Shown here: positions 1-11,440 of the stretch, piece by piece
How the letters are laid out: each line of letters starts with the position of its first letter
How positions within the stretch are numbered: the first letter of the stretch is position 1
Source: Acanthosepion pharaonis
Lineage: Eukaryota > Mollusca > Cephalopoda > Sepiida > Sepiidae
Length of the DNA: 64,000 bases
Direction: 5' to 3'
Assembly: GCA_903632075.3 (NCBI GenBank)
Contig: CAHIKZ030003462.1
Location: 1-64,000, forward strand
Notes under the pieces: model-generated
Databases searched by the model: none
Told to the model about the DNA's origin: nothing
Seen by the model: the letters and a program-made list of their open reading frames with translations, nothing else
Made by a program: the position numbers and the translations under genes

Positions 1-1448
1 CACATTACAGGTGAAGTCTGGCCCTTCCCTTCAACAAACCGTACCTGTACCTTTCTCCTTCCTGTATGTTCTCCTTCCTCCCCACCTTCTCGACAACCAA
101 GATGTGAGAGTCGGTGACAGGAGTTCACCTTTTTCTAGGGGCTCCAATTTCTGCCTAGGGGCCCTCCTGGGTGGTGTAGAGCTCGGATGACCCTCTTTTC
201 TTGGATTAGCAACCCATTTCTCCCCTCTATTCAAGTTAGGATTGTTCCATTCAGTGTGGTCCATCTTTCTCCTGCAAGGACAGGTTCGTCTCAGGTGACC
301 CACTCCTCCACAGCACCGACACCTTTGCTCCTTGCAACTGGCTGAAAAGTGCTCAACTACACCACATGTCCAGTATCTCAGAGTTCTTACTTGCACTGGG
401 GCCACCCTGCCTCTTACTTTTTCACAGGCGACCCATCGGCGTTTCCCGGGCCCTTGATAGGGGGCATCAGCGTATTAACTCACTTTATCCTCAGTTTACG
501 GTCTCCCTCTGCCGTACACCACTGAGCCTTGTGCCCGAACTCGCCACAAGTCATGCAGTTCGGCCCCAAAGACCTTGGGTCACCTCCATAGTTTGTTGGA
601 CAGTTGCGAGCCCGATGCCCACGATATTTGCAAGTCCAACACATCAGCCCATATCGGCCTGGTGTGCGCTTGGGAAAACCCATAACACAGATCCCAGTCT
701 CTCCTATTGGGAACTGCCTCAGCATCCCAGTCCTCTTCCACCTCTTCTTTCAGGTCCCGTACCTGGATCCGCTCCCAGTCCTTCTTTTTCATCACTACCT
801 TGTCCCACCTGGGGGGTTCCTAACTACACCCCCTCTTGTTCTAGCCCAGAGTCGTTTGCTGGTCCGAGCCACCTCTATGGCTGTGGCCAGGCTGACTGGT
901 CCCCAATTCAGAACATCGCCCCTCTGGTCCCTGTCACTCAGCACGTCCACATACACATCAGCCAACAAGGCTTGAATAGGACCAGTTGCCAACTATGGAA
1001 AAGCTAACGCTGCTAGCCCTGCGATTCTTTCCTCTATTTCCTCATTAGTCTCTCCTTTTTGTTACTGCAGCCAGAATAATTTCCTGACTGCCTCAATAGC
1101 CATACGCTCACTTGTGTATTGCTGCACCAGAGCAGATTTAAGCTCGGTTGACGTCAGAGCCGGGTTTTCTTTGTACCACCCCCCTATGAAGTTGGACACC
1201 TGCCTCACTGCAGTGTCATAAGCTAGAAGCACCATTTCTTGGTCTGAGAGGCCATAGATCACCTGCTTCTTCTGAATGGACAGAATCCATTCGTGCAGGC
1301 CCGCGGGGTTTCCTTTGAAACTAGGTAGCTTCATGCTACCTATCAGCCTCGAAACCCATCAATATTTGGGGACTCCCACATCCCCAAGGTCATCTGTGGC
1401 GTCTGATGCTACACTCATCCCTAGCATCTTATCCTTCCACTTTCCCAT
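1..1448 (-). pseudogene. Gag of a Gypsy-type LTR retrotransposon, four zinc knuckles, broken
   Basis: Reads right to left and runs off the window. The likely start is the ATG at 1448-1446 (MGKWKDKM). A capsid-like stretch follows (KLPSFKGNPAGLHEWI, 1334-1062), typical of Gypsy Gag, which coats element RNA. One frame runs from 1448 to about 800 through stops at 1361-1359, 1064-1062 and near 995. It then shifts near 800, 717 and 480. The C-terminus carries two intact CX2CX4HX4C knuckles between 480 and 725 (CWTCKYRGHRARNC, CMTCGEFGHKAQWC). Two more lie between 31 and 405: one with Tyr for the first Cys (YWTCGVVEHFSASC) and one intact (CRCCGGVGHLRRTC). A leader with a primer site lies just upstream. 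Gag is clear; the exact clade is not. Confidence 0.8.
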
Positions 1449-1789
1449 GAGAAGAGACCAACAATGGAACAAAAGGAAAAATACTTTGCGGTGGTGGTGC
1501 TTCAACTGCGTACAAAAGTCGACAAAAGTCAAAACAAGATCAACAATATTACTGGCAGATCTAAGTGCAATGGCCGAACAAAAAAACCAAAAAGTGACTT
1601 ACCTGAGGTCCGCCACTTTGTTTTGTTTCTTTTTTCCTCCTTCTTTGCTTCCTTCTCTTTTCCTCTGTATGTCCCTTTCAGACCAATATAGTCTGAAGAG
1701 TTCTTTCTGGTCTTACTCAGTCCCAACTGGACAAAACAAATGCCACCTTCTCTCCTCTTTCAGACGGCTGTGGTAATTCTCACGGTTCT

Positions 1790-1808
1790 ATCCTGGTCAC
1801 AGGCACCA
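1790..1808 (-). other. Candidate primer-binding site of the Gag-bearing element
   Basis: On the minus strand this reads TGGTGCCTGTGACCAGGAT, starting with the TGG that pairs to a tRNA 3' CCA. It resembles the complement of an animal tRNA-His 3' end with one extra base. It lies about 340 bp upstream of the Gag ATG, where a primer site should be. The neighbouring LTR does not end in a clean CA, so the call is tentative. Confidence 0.45.
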
Positions 1809-2400
1809 GTCTAACACTTTCACCCCAGCCTCTCAACCTCCGGCGTCTTACTCTTGGGGTTGATGTATCTACTCGGTCCTAACCGAACTTAAGGGAGTGG
1901 CCATAGGTCCCCTGAGCATCTGTAGATTTTTCAACCTGTTCGCTGGTTTAATCCTGCTTCCTGCCCACATTGTGATTTGTTTGATCCAGAAAGCAAAGTT
2001 GATGTCCATCCATTCACGGTCGACTGAAGATGTAGACACGGCGGGGGAGTCTGCACTAAGAAATTTATTATACAGCAAAAAAAAATAAATATCTGCAGAA
2101 AGCCGGACAAACATCAATTCAATGGTTGAATTGATAATGTCTTTTATATAGCAGAAAAGATACACTGGATTCTAGACTGAGAGATAGTGTGTATGTGATT
2201 ATCTTGATGTTAAATCGTCTCAGAACGATATATGACTCTTGCGATGGAGGGATAAAGATTTCTATGCGGGCCTTAAAGTTATAGTGGCGTTCGTCCTCCC
2301 AATGCTTGCCCTGGCCAATTCTCTCTTCCCTCTTCAAAAATTTTCTACCGTCTTCCTTTTTCAGCATAACTACATGTTTATATAGATAAACCCGGCTGGT
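1809..2400 (-). mobile_element. Probable 5' LTR and leader of the Gag-bearing element
   Basis: Lies directly upstream, on the minus strand, of the candidate primer site. It holds a TATA box (2150-2141) and, about 80 bp further on, AATAAA (2069-2064), the order expected in an LTR promoter and poly(A) region. It is richer in GC than the DNA beyond 2400. The outer TG end and a target duplication could not be placed, so the 2400 limit is approximate. Confidence 0.45.
2141..2150 (-). promoter_or_regulatory. TATA box in the LTR-like leader
   Basis: TATATAAAAG on the minus strand, about 80 bp upstream of AATAAA and 700 bp upstream of the Gag ATG. It is a close match to an RNA polymerase II TATA box in a sensible place. 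Confidence 0.4.
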
Positions 2401-2658
2401 TATAAATGACCCTCAGCCTTACTACTTTGCATGTGATTATCACGGTTCTGGCTGCTTCAACCAAAATCGTGTGAATTCCAAAGTTCCTGCTAGCTTACTC
2501 AGCTCTATTTCAATTTTTAATCGATAAAAATTATTTCAACTATTTCCTGATGACCCAGATTCAATGGGTACAACTTCTGCCCTAGATCAGATTTCACCAT
2601 CAGTGAAAAAAAAATGCTCTGATTTAATTTCACTATTCAAATCTTCTCCAATTTCACT

Positions 2659-2708
<50 letters not shown>
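2659..2708. repeat. Compound microsatellite (A)n(AT)n(GT)n
   Basis: A run of about 15 A, then about 12 AT units, then about 6 GT units. Simple sequence repeat. Confidence 0.95.
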
Positions 2709-2794
2709 TTCCCAGACTCTCTCTGTCACATGTAGCCATATTTCATGTACTGAAGTGAATTATCAGTACATAAAAACCAGTAAAACTTTCATCA

Positions 2795-2895
2795 ATCATC
2801 TTAATAGATATACTGGAATCACAAAAAGAGAACTGGATAGAGCTATGGATGACAGGAATGGTTGGTAAGAAGTGGTCAAATGTTTCTGGGGATGA
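2795..2895 (+). pseudogene. LINE reverse-transcriptase C-terminal scrap
   Basis: The plus strand reads RYTGITKRELDRAMDDRNGW followed by a stop and EVVKCFWG. An '..ELDRAMDDRNGW' ending is common near the C-terminus of RTE-type and craniofacial-development-protein-2-like LINE proteins. It is only about 30 codons long with no recognisable domain beside it, so this is recognition of one motif. Confidence 0.4.
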
Positions 2896-2899
2896 TCAG

Positions 2900-5800
2900 A
2901 TGATATGTTATCTGATTAAAAAGTAGTTTCTTTGAGAAAATTTATTTTTATGAGAAGATTTAACTTTTACCTGCTAAGATTTTTGGCAAACTCAAACTCT
3001 ATTCTTAGTATGATTTTAGTTGTTTTATTTTCAGCATTCTTTTTAATTTAACTTTTTATAGACATGATGTTCTGTTTATATATGTTGCTAATTTTATCTT
3101 TTAATTTTTTCGAAGGTTGCTTTGACCTTGTAAAGCAGGATTAATTTAAAAGTGAATGTTGATCAAACATTAACAAACTCTACTATCATCAGGGATTAAA
3201 CAAGGTATTCTGAATTTTTTATATTTTAGCTGTTATAAAAGAGAAATAATTTGTGTTAGATCATTTTTCTGGGTATGTATCAGGTCATGGATTAAAAAAA
3301 CTTCAAAATAATAATGCAACTTTTGTTGCTTTTGCTTGTTGTAATTATTGTAAAATAATATTTAATTATTTTAGCAAAATCTGTAGTGAACTAAATTTAC
3401 TGTTCCATCTTTCAAAGCCATTTATAGACACTCAAAGTAGTAAAATGTAAATGGATACACTGATGCTATAAGAGGTTACACTTTGATTAGCAACAATGTT
3501 CAATCTCCTGATATTCTAATGCTGCTCGACTTGAAAGTAGAGACGGGATGTGTACTATAGAAACAAGTTTCATTCTGTAACACTAGCAGTCTGTATTGTT
3601 TGTATTAAAAGCAATGTATCCAAGAACACCGGGAACACTTTATTTCGATAAGTGTAAAACAGTAGTCATTATCAGTTAACCAAATAATAGCTACTTCTCA
3701 CATTTGATTTCTACAATTTACACTATTTCAAAATATATAATGCAAACTTTTTTTATTAAATTTACATGAGTAATACTCAAATACCTGAGTGCTCTATGCA
3801 ATTTTATGTCATTTTACCATACAATGAGACACTTGAAATCATAACATTTAAAATATGAAAAATTAGTTAGTTGGGGAAATTATAAGGAATTACAAGGAGG
3901 TACTAAAACATTTTCAACCTGACAATGAAACCCTTCAAAAAAAACATTTCTTTTACTTTGATATGGGTCATTCTTTGAACTTTTCAGCAGCCCCTCAAAT
4001 ATGGTGCGAAATACATCACATTCCCCCCATCCCATTCATAACATTAACCATTTTTTTTTGTGGATTTTACTGAGTTAGTTAAAATTGAACTTAATAATTC
4101 AATATGACAATGCAATTAAATCTTTACTAGTGGCCTTGTTCAATCTTTCTTGGATTTTAAGAGATTGAGTGATCCCTTAAATGTTTCATGCTCAGATTTT
4201 AAGTTTAGTTTTTTTTTTTTAATAAGCTGAACATCAATGTAAACAAGTTACTTGGTTAACATATACCCCTCAACCCTCAGCTTGATGTTCCACTATTGAA
4301 CTATAAACATGAATATGATTGATGTAAATATTACTTGATTCATGGTGACTTGCCTGTTAACTTATGTTTGAAGTTTAATTACTAGATTTTTTTGTGACAT
4401 GTGGTTGCAGATGTTTCTTCTCCACATGTGACATTCTTTCATTGATGTTTTTGACATATCAACTAATTGATTATAAACTTGAATATGTGGATACATAGAA
4501 ATTAGCCAAAAATGGAACCATCTTCAACAAAACACATTGCACAACATTTTGAAATATATTAACATCAATAATTTTTAGTGTTTTTTAAAAGGGGATTAAG
4601 AAAGTAATTCATAAAAAATAATCTACTGTATCTCCCTAGGATATTATGATAGAAATCAATAAGATGGAATAAAACTTGTAATAAAAATAGTGAAAAATGC
4701 AGAATCATTCAAAAAAGAATATCAAAATAAATACTTGAATTCTAATAGGAATTATGCTAATCTTTTTTATTTTTTACATTTTAAAAATTAACTTGTGTTT
4801 TTGACTTCAACTTTAAACTATTAGGAAAAGAAAAATGCATCAATATGAAAGTTTCAAAAGTAAGATTCAGTATAAAATTTTCATAATTTAAGAAATTTCA
4901 AGAATTTTTTTTCATCTTTTTGTAAAAATTTGAAATTGTTTATGGTTATGAAAGTGGTCAAAAGAAATGGGTTTCAAATAAAAACAGCTTTATCTTTTAT
5001 CATACAAACCCCCTAAAGTAGGACCAAATCCAGAAACATGAACCACAACCTTTTATTTAACTTTGTCTGAAAGCAATAAGTATCAATCAATACTTATGGC
5101 CTAAGTGAATCCCATATAAAAATTTGTATTATTTACAATCATTCATTTCAAAAGATACTGAATCATTTGCATTTCATGTTTCAGTATATATATATATATT
5201 GAAAAAATAAGCAAATAACTTCTATAGTAATAGTCTTTTAGATACTTTTAACTGATAGGAAATGCTAGTGAAAAAATACTCAAGTAAACTTTAAAAAAAA
5301 TCAAACTTTACATTTTCAATCAGAAAAATTAAACATTTGTGCTGAATTTTCAAAACATGATTGAAGTATAACAATTATCAGGTTTCTTACATATTTTTTG
5401 CATGCAAGTGCAGTTCAAAAAGGTAAGGAAGAAAATGAACAGTAATTGACTAATAGTAATTTTGTTCTGGCCCTAAATATTAAAATATTACAGCAAGATT
5501 ATTCTTTTGCAATTTATAATCTACTCTTAACAGTTATTGATGTTGATTTTATACTGGATGGCTGGTTAGAATGAAATTAACTTGATATGTAAAAATTTAA
5601 ATAGCTAAGCTAAGTAATTTGGATTTTGCTAGCATATCGGAAGTACCCTGAAGTCTTTCTTTTTCCTTTTCTATTTAAAATGAGATTTTCAATTTTGAAC
5701 TAAAAAAACCTGGAGAAAGTAAAATTTGAACATAAGTTGATATTTCACAAGATGTTGACAACAGTGATGTCATTCAAGACAAGAAAATTAGAAAATGGTT

Positions 5801-7189
5801 AAGACTTCTGAAAAGATGAAAATGTATGGGCAGATGAAAATTTGATGTTGTGGATAATTATAATCTTATCAGGTAATGTTAATTGGTTGAAGCAATCTAG
5901 TTAGTGATGTAGCCAGTATAAACCCACCATAAAAGTAGTGGTAAGAAATTTTTCAACCAATCTGCATATGAGAATCTCAAAGGGAACAAACCAAATTTAT
6001 AGAAGCTGTGAAAATGACAAGTTAGAGATTTTTGATAAATAAATATAATCTCAAATCATACTGGGATGCTTCAATATAAGTATACAATTTGAATGGAATG
6101 GAATTTGTAGTCATGCAATTCAGTAGTTGGGATGGCAGTCATAGGAGCCATGCACTCAGGACAGCAGCAGTTGTAGTTTAGTAGTCAGGGAAGATACTGT
6201 AAGTTAACATCACTATCCCTCTTCATTACTTACCTCATCACCCTTTGCAAGATACTGCCTGAGAAGAGTTGGTCAACTGAAGAAATTTACCCAGGCTTAA
6301 GAAGTTTCTATTTAGAGACTGATGAGTGAATAGAAGAGTTGAAGACCAGGTTTTGAAGCCTAGCTTTGTCTGATTAAAGTTCTAATTAAATTGTTGAATC
6401 AACTACCAGTCTGAAAATATTATTAATACTGCTGACACCTACTAACTCTCAGACAAGTTGTAATTAAGTATACCACATCATCATTAAATTAGGAAAGGTT
6501 AAACTCAATGTTATTATTCATGCAAGAAAGAGTTGGTCATTCTGTTTTGAAAGTTGCTTCCTTTATTTTCCTTTAATTCCCTCCTTTTATACCTGAGAGT
6601 GTTTCAACCAACTTTGCTTAAGACTTCCTCAGATCTAAAACTTAAGCACAACATTGTTTGAGAAGACTGACTAGTAGCTGAGGCGAGTAGTTATATAACT
6701 CTCTTTAAAATAATTTTGTATATTATGTTCTTGTGTTTCTTCAGATGTTGAAATAAAATAAGATATAGAATAGGGTGTATATGATAAAAACATACCTTGT
6801 ATTTCATAGAGAAACTGATCCTATACAGATTAATACATTATATTTAGAATTGTGTGTGTATGTGCAGTGTGACTGAGAGTAAAGAGAAAAGTACAAGAAA
6901 AATTTATCCACCAATGTTTGAATAATTGAATTTCTTCTTTGTATACTTGCTTTCAGCCAATCCATTCTTTAGTCCTTGTTTCATGTATTCCCTGAGAGGG
7001 TGGAGGTAGAAAGCTTATTTCTTGCAGGAACAAAACAAAAATGACAACAGAAAAAAATGATCATTAAATTACCAACTGGATCAATCCAATTTGTATCTAG
7101 GTGATTCCGTTTTCATTAATGACTTTTTCATTTTTTTTTGTTCACCATTTTTGTGGTCTTACATAAGAAAGAATTTTTTTTTCTCACAG
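2900..7189. other. AT-rich DNA without a recognised gene
   Basis: About 4.3 kb, very AT-rich, with scattered A and T runs and a short (TA)n at about 5186-5200. The 6110-6380 part is less AT-rich and looks repeat-derived, but no family was recognised. No coding domain was seen on either strand. Confidence 0.6.
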
Positions 7190-7282
7190 AATGCATCTGA
7201 CAAGTGCTGAAGAATGGATTTACCAAAGCATTAACACCAGCAACTATATGAAGAGCAGGTTTACTTGTCTGAAGAATATTTG
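7190..7282 (+). CDS. Candidate internal exon of an unidentified host gene
   Basis: A 93-bp block sits between a strong acceptor (GAATTTTTTTTTCTCACAG) and a good donor (GTATGT). The second frame is fully open from 7191. It begins MHLTSAEEWIYQSINTSNYM, continues KSRFTCLKNI, and ends with two bases of a split codon; the other two frames contain stops. The block is clearly less AT-rich than the flanking DNA, as expected for an exon. No transposon domain is visible and the protein was not recognised. The leading base completes a codon from an earlier exon, so the first Met need not be a start. No partner exon in a matching phase was found nearby. Confidence 0.5.
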
Positions 7283-8640
7283 GTATGTTAATAAATCTTT
7301 TTAAAGTTAGAGAAAATTTAAATAAATTTTAAAAAGCAAGGTTTAAAGTAAATGCAAATACAAATTTTTTTTCTTAAATGTTGTTCTTTCAAGATGCTAG
7401 GAAATATTTCATCGGTATTCATAAATTTTTTTCTTTTAAATTCTTGGAATTAACCAGTTAAGATTTTCTTAGAATTATGTAGGTACATCAATAAGTTCAT
7501 AGCCTAATGATGAAAAAAAGTTTATTTTACAAAATATTTAGTTTTCAGTATAATCTCCAATGTCAAAGCAGTGTCAAATATTAATCACTGTGAAAATTTC
7601 AACAGCAAAATTCAGCTATCAATTACAAGGGAGTATTGAAAAGTTATTGGCCTAACCAAGAAGCTCTTTCAAAAAGTAAAAAAAAATCTGTTTGGTCATT
7701 TGATTCAAATTTTGGAAGTGCGTTGGGTTGAGAAATTTTCAACACCACTTTTGTATACTATTTAATATGTTGTTATTCCATCTTTAACAACTTGAAAAAG
7801 ATTGACATATGTTGAGAAAATTGTAGTTAACTCTAAAATTGAATAAAATTTGAATTAGGATTGTATTCAGATCCTGAAAACTCATACTCATTCCAATTAA
7901 ATTTATTTTATAGAGAAAAGTTTAAGTAATGTTGATGCAGTCACACAATAAATACAAAAATTATTCTTCTGATTCTTTTGAACTGGTACCATTTTCCTCT
8001 CCAATTAAATTTTCATAAATAAGTATATATTTGTAATTTTTGTAATAAACAAGTATTTATTTGTAATTTTTTAATTTTGTTATGATTCTCTGAGTCTTTT
8101 AGCTTTGGAAATCCAGCTTTCTTTTTTTTATTCTGCAAAGATATATTTTTCAATCTCACTTTAACAATGTAGTCCTTTAGATTGATTTAAAAAAATACTT
8201 TTGAAATACCATATTTGCTTGTCAGACATTTCTTGGTGTATATAAATTTATTATAAATCTTTTTAATATTCTGTAAAAAAACACTTACCTATAGATTGTT
8301 TTTAAATATTAAATATAAAATTCATAGGAATGTGATTGAATACTTCATTAGCTAATTCAAAGTGTATTGGATATCCTCTACCACCACCACTTAAAAAAAC
8401 ATTACTTTACAAATGAACTGATGAAATTCCTGACATTAACAGAAATAAAGGAAAACATTAATGTGAACTATTTTAAAATAATAATGAAACAAAGATTCCG
8501 AAAAAAGATCATAATACTAGGTTTGTAAAAACAAAACAAACAGAAAGGCTAGTTCAGGGTAGACTGCCTGAACAGCTACAGTGAAGCAGGGGATTATTCT
8601 GCCCCATGAGGTGCTTGCTGTGAAGTTATGAGCATATATT
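7283..8640. other. AT-rich DNA; nothing recognised
   Basis: AT-rich stretch with many A and T runs between the candidate exon and the Gypsy element. The last ~120 bp (from about 8520) are less AT-rich and may be the 3' untranslated end of the Gypsy element, but no LTR was seen. Confidence 0.55.
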
Positions 8641-8650
8641 CATCATAAGT

Positions 8651-9870
8651 TCATCTTTGATGACGGTCGCACCATCCTACCGTTACGGGTACGCTTTTGA
8701 GGGTCATTTTTGGTATGTTTGGGATTGCACAGACAAGTGGATCCACAAAAGTCACACATTTCTGTAAAGCTGTTTTCAAGATCTCTTGTGACACGTGTGG
8801 GGCAGGCGACATTGAAATATTCCTTATGTGTTGCTGGTTTCTTTGCAGCACATACCCATTGTCGTTTTTCAGGAGATAGGAGCAGTGACCATCTACCTGG
8901 GATACTACAGTCACTGGGTCTCAGCTTTCAGACACAGGGTTTTGTACTCTTACTCTTTGGCCTTGAGTGCATGTCAGTTGAAACACCTCTTTTGGTTTTG
9001 TTGACGTTGGATTGCACCATATATCTGATCCTGATCTTGGTGATGTTTTTGTGATTTTGTCTACCCATGAGTAGTTGTACAGGGTTTGGTATAACATTTG
9101 AAATTGGAGTACAGTGCTAGAGCAGCAACACAATTTCAGGTGTTGTTCCCAATTGCTTGGCTTTCTTGATGATGGTGTTGACAGTTCTTATCTGATGCTC
9201 TATGAAGCCATTTCCTTGTGGTCTCCAAAATAAAGTGGTCTCATGGTGGAAACCCCATTCTTTGCTAAATCCACAGTTGAGGAAACTTGAAAACTGTGGT
9301 CCATTATCACTGACTACCTTTGATGGTATGCCAAACTCTGCAAAGACTTAGTGTATGATGTTCACTATAACACTGCTTGGTGAATGAGCAAGTACATGTT
9401 TGACTACAGGGTACTTGGGGTAATAATCATCACTGACTTCAATGGAGATTGAACAAGTCTGTGCCAACTACATCCAATGGCTTTGTTGGAATGTCATGTT
9501 GTATAAGCAGCTCTTACATTTGAGATGGCTGATGCTGTTGGCAGATGCTGCATGACTTTGTGAACTGTTTGATGTCTCTGTTTATGTTTATCCAGTAGAC
9601 AGTGTCCTTGGTGAGGAGTTTGGTTTTCTAATGTCCTAAGAGAGTGGTATGAAGCTATTTTAGGATGTCTTCTTGAGGTTCCTGGGGAATGACAATTTGT
9701 TGTCCTTTGAGGATAAGACCATCATCTATTGAGAGCTGGTCTCTTAGACCCCAGAACACTCTGTCAGTAGGCAGCTGCTTGATTGTCTCTGGCCATCCTG
9801 TGATGATGGTATCTCTCAGCTGGTTGAGCAAAGGATCTGCTGTTGTGCAGTTTCTCAGTTGTTCAATGTG
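8651..9870 (-). pseudogene. Gypsy integrase (zinc domain, DDE core, C-terminal tail), broken
   Basis: Integrase inserts the element cDNA into the host genome. Reading leftwards from 9870: a degenerate HHCC zinc domain with LHTTLLGH near 9650 and CSICQQ near 9560, then the core. The first Asp is in VVGTDLF (9471-9451), the second in SDNGPQFS (Asp codon 9308-9306) and the Glu in NGFIE (9200-9198). The second Asp and the Glu are 35 residues apart, the usual DD35E spacing. The tail reads GQRVRVQNPVSES, then VVSQVDGHCSYLLKNDNGYV and a QQHIR ending, as in many Gypsy integrases. Stops break the part between the first two Asp residues, and the tail changes frame near 8915. It follows RNase H directly. 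Confidence 0.88.
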
Positions 9871-10440
9871 ATCAGTGGAGAAACAAAAGTATCAACCAAT
9901 GCATCAAGCTCGATAGGGGCCAAATTATTGGGTGATGGTAGGTGTGACAGCCCATCAGCCAGGACATTGTCAGATCCTTTGTTATAGGTGAACTTGAAGT
10001 TTTACCCTTGGAATTGTATGAACAGTCATTGTAGGTGTGCCAGTGCTGATGTGAGCAGTTTGTCAATAATCACTGTAAGGGGTTTATGGTCTTGGAAATT
10101 GTGGCCATATAGGTATGTGTGGAATCTCTGTGTGTGCCAAATATGATGGCCGGTAGCTTGCGCTTGATACATGTGTATCTTTTTTCAGTTTATGTTAAGC
10201 TCTTGCTATCCTATGTGACAGGCGATAGATTGCCAGCTGAATCCAGTTGTAGCAGACCTGCAACTATTCCATGCATACTTGTCACAGTGCATGTAAATTG
10301 GAAGCTTGGGGTCAAAATAGTGAAGCAGGGATGTTTCAGATACTTCACTCTTTAGATCTTTGAAAACTCTCGGGGGATGTGACTCCCATTGAAAATCAGA
10401 GTCCTTGTGTAATAGGTCATGCAACACAGCAGTTTTAGAG
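9871..10440 (-). pseudogene. Gypsy RNase H domain and RT connection, broken
   Basis: RNase H removes the RNA template during reverse transcription. Visible pieces in order are LHYFDPKLPIYMHCDKYA, where the Asp after Cys fits the first catalytic Asp, then FQDHKPLTVII (matching the DHKPL landmark), and ITKDLTMSW / GSDNVLADGLSHLPSPNN in adjoining frames (matching the NVLADALSR landmark). At least two frameshifts separate the pieces. It lies between the RT thumb and the integrase zinc domain, the standard Gypsy order. Confidence 0.8.
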
Positions 10441-11284
10441 CTGAAGTCCTTGATGAAGCAAGATAGGTATGTCATCACACCCAAGAATTGTTGCACTTCT
10501 GTTTTGTTATGTGCTTCTGACATCTACTGTAGGTCGCATACCTTTGCTGGGGTGGGTTTCAACCTGGTATGTGTGTACAGATTTCCAAAGGAAATTTCCT
10601 GGTGTTTTATCTTACATTTTCTGAGTTCAGGGTAAGGCCTCTCTTGGGTAGTGACCTCCATAAAATGCTTTACGTTTTTATCGTGCTTATGTTCTGTTGA
10701 CTCATATATGGTGATATCGTCAGCTATACCACATGCTCCAGTGCACTTCTCGAGTCACCTGTCCATCACAAGTTGGTAAGTAACCTGACTTACGCTCAGA
10801 CCAATTAGAAGTCGTTCAAAACAGTACCTCCCGAATGGCGTTTGGAAGGTTGTTAGTTACTGGCTTTCATGATTGAGCTTTATGGACCAGTATCCAGACT
10901 TAGTATCCAACTTTGAGAAGAATTTTGCTTCTGCAAATCGATGGTTGAGCTCTTTGACAGTTGGGATTGGGTGATGTGGCTGTATGAGAGCTTTCTTTAG
11001 TGCTCATAGGTCTAGGCAGACTCTTATTGTGTTGTCACATTTGGTGACATGTGTAAAAGAGCTTACTCAATTTGTAGGTTCTTTGATACGGTGAATGACT
11101 CCTTACGATTCCATTTTATCGAGCTCAGCTTTGATTTTTTCTTGCATGGCTATAGGTGTTCTTCTTAGGTAATCTACATAGCATGACACATTGAGGTTAA
11201 TTGTGAGTCCTCTGGAATTCACCAATATGGTTAAATCTGTCAGGGTAGAAGTGCATTAGGTCAGCTGCACTGTTGATGAGTTGT
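10441..11284 (-). pseudogene. Gypsy reverse transcriptase, active site kept but frame broken
   Basis: Copies element RNA into DNA. Landmarks in order: RTPIAMQEKIKAELDKMES near 11155-11100, ELNHRFAEAKFFSKLDTKSG near 10955-10897 with the first catalytic Asp at 10907-10905, and GIADDI at 10730-10713 with the paired catalytic Asp codons at 10721-10716. These lead into VQQFLGVMTYLSCFIKDF, the thumb. The catalytic Asp residues are intact, yet several frameshifts and stops lie between the blocks. The order and motifs are those of Gypsy/K02A2.6-like elements. Confidence 0.88.
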
Positions 11285-11293
11285 TACTGGACT

Positions 11294-11328
11294 GGTGTTG
11301 GTTAGATCCAGTGACAGGACCCAAAGAG
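11294..11328 (+). repeat. SINE-like 33-bp patch inside the Gypsy pol frame
   Basis: The plus strand starts GTTGGTTAGATCCAGTGACA and continues GGACCCAAAGAGT. The same words fill the space between the two promoter boxes of the tRNA-headed SINE: the copy at 12608-12640 differs by one missing base and the last position. On the minus strand the patch encodes SLGPVTGSNQ within the pol frame, just after the protease. It is separate from the whole SINE that begins at 11441. Confidence 0.6.
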
Positions 11329-11440
11329 TACATTGTCACTACTTTAAGTGCTACCAATGTTGGCAGGCCCAGTATGCTAGCTCTTGGAACATCAACTACG
11401 TAGAATTGTGTATACAGCCATGGAGAGTTCTTGTATCTGT

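Noticed and set aside
366..1007. 213-codon plus-strand frame overlapping the Gag relic
   Set aside because: It mirrors the minus-strand Gag, which has zinc knuckles and a capsid block; its own product is Pro/Ser-rich with no domain.
1276..1776. 166-codon plus-strand frame
   Set aside because: Antisense to the Gag start and leader; no domain or splice context.
1784..1808. Possible tRNA gene 3' end
   Set aside because: No matching acceptor 5' strand, D-arm or anticodon arm upstream; better explained as a primer-binding site.
8710..9054. 114-codon plus-strand frame
   Set aside because: Shadow of the minus-strand integrase tail.
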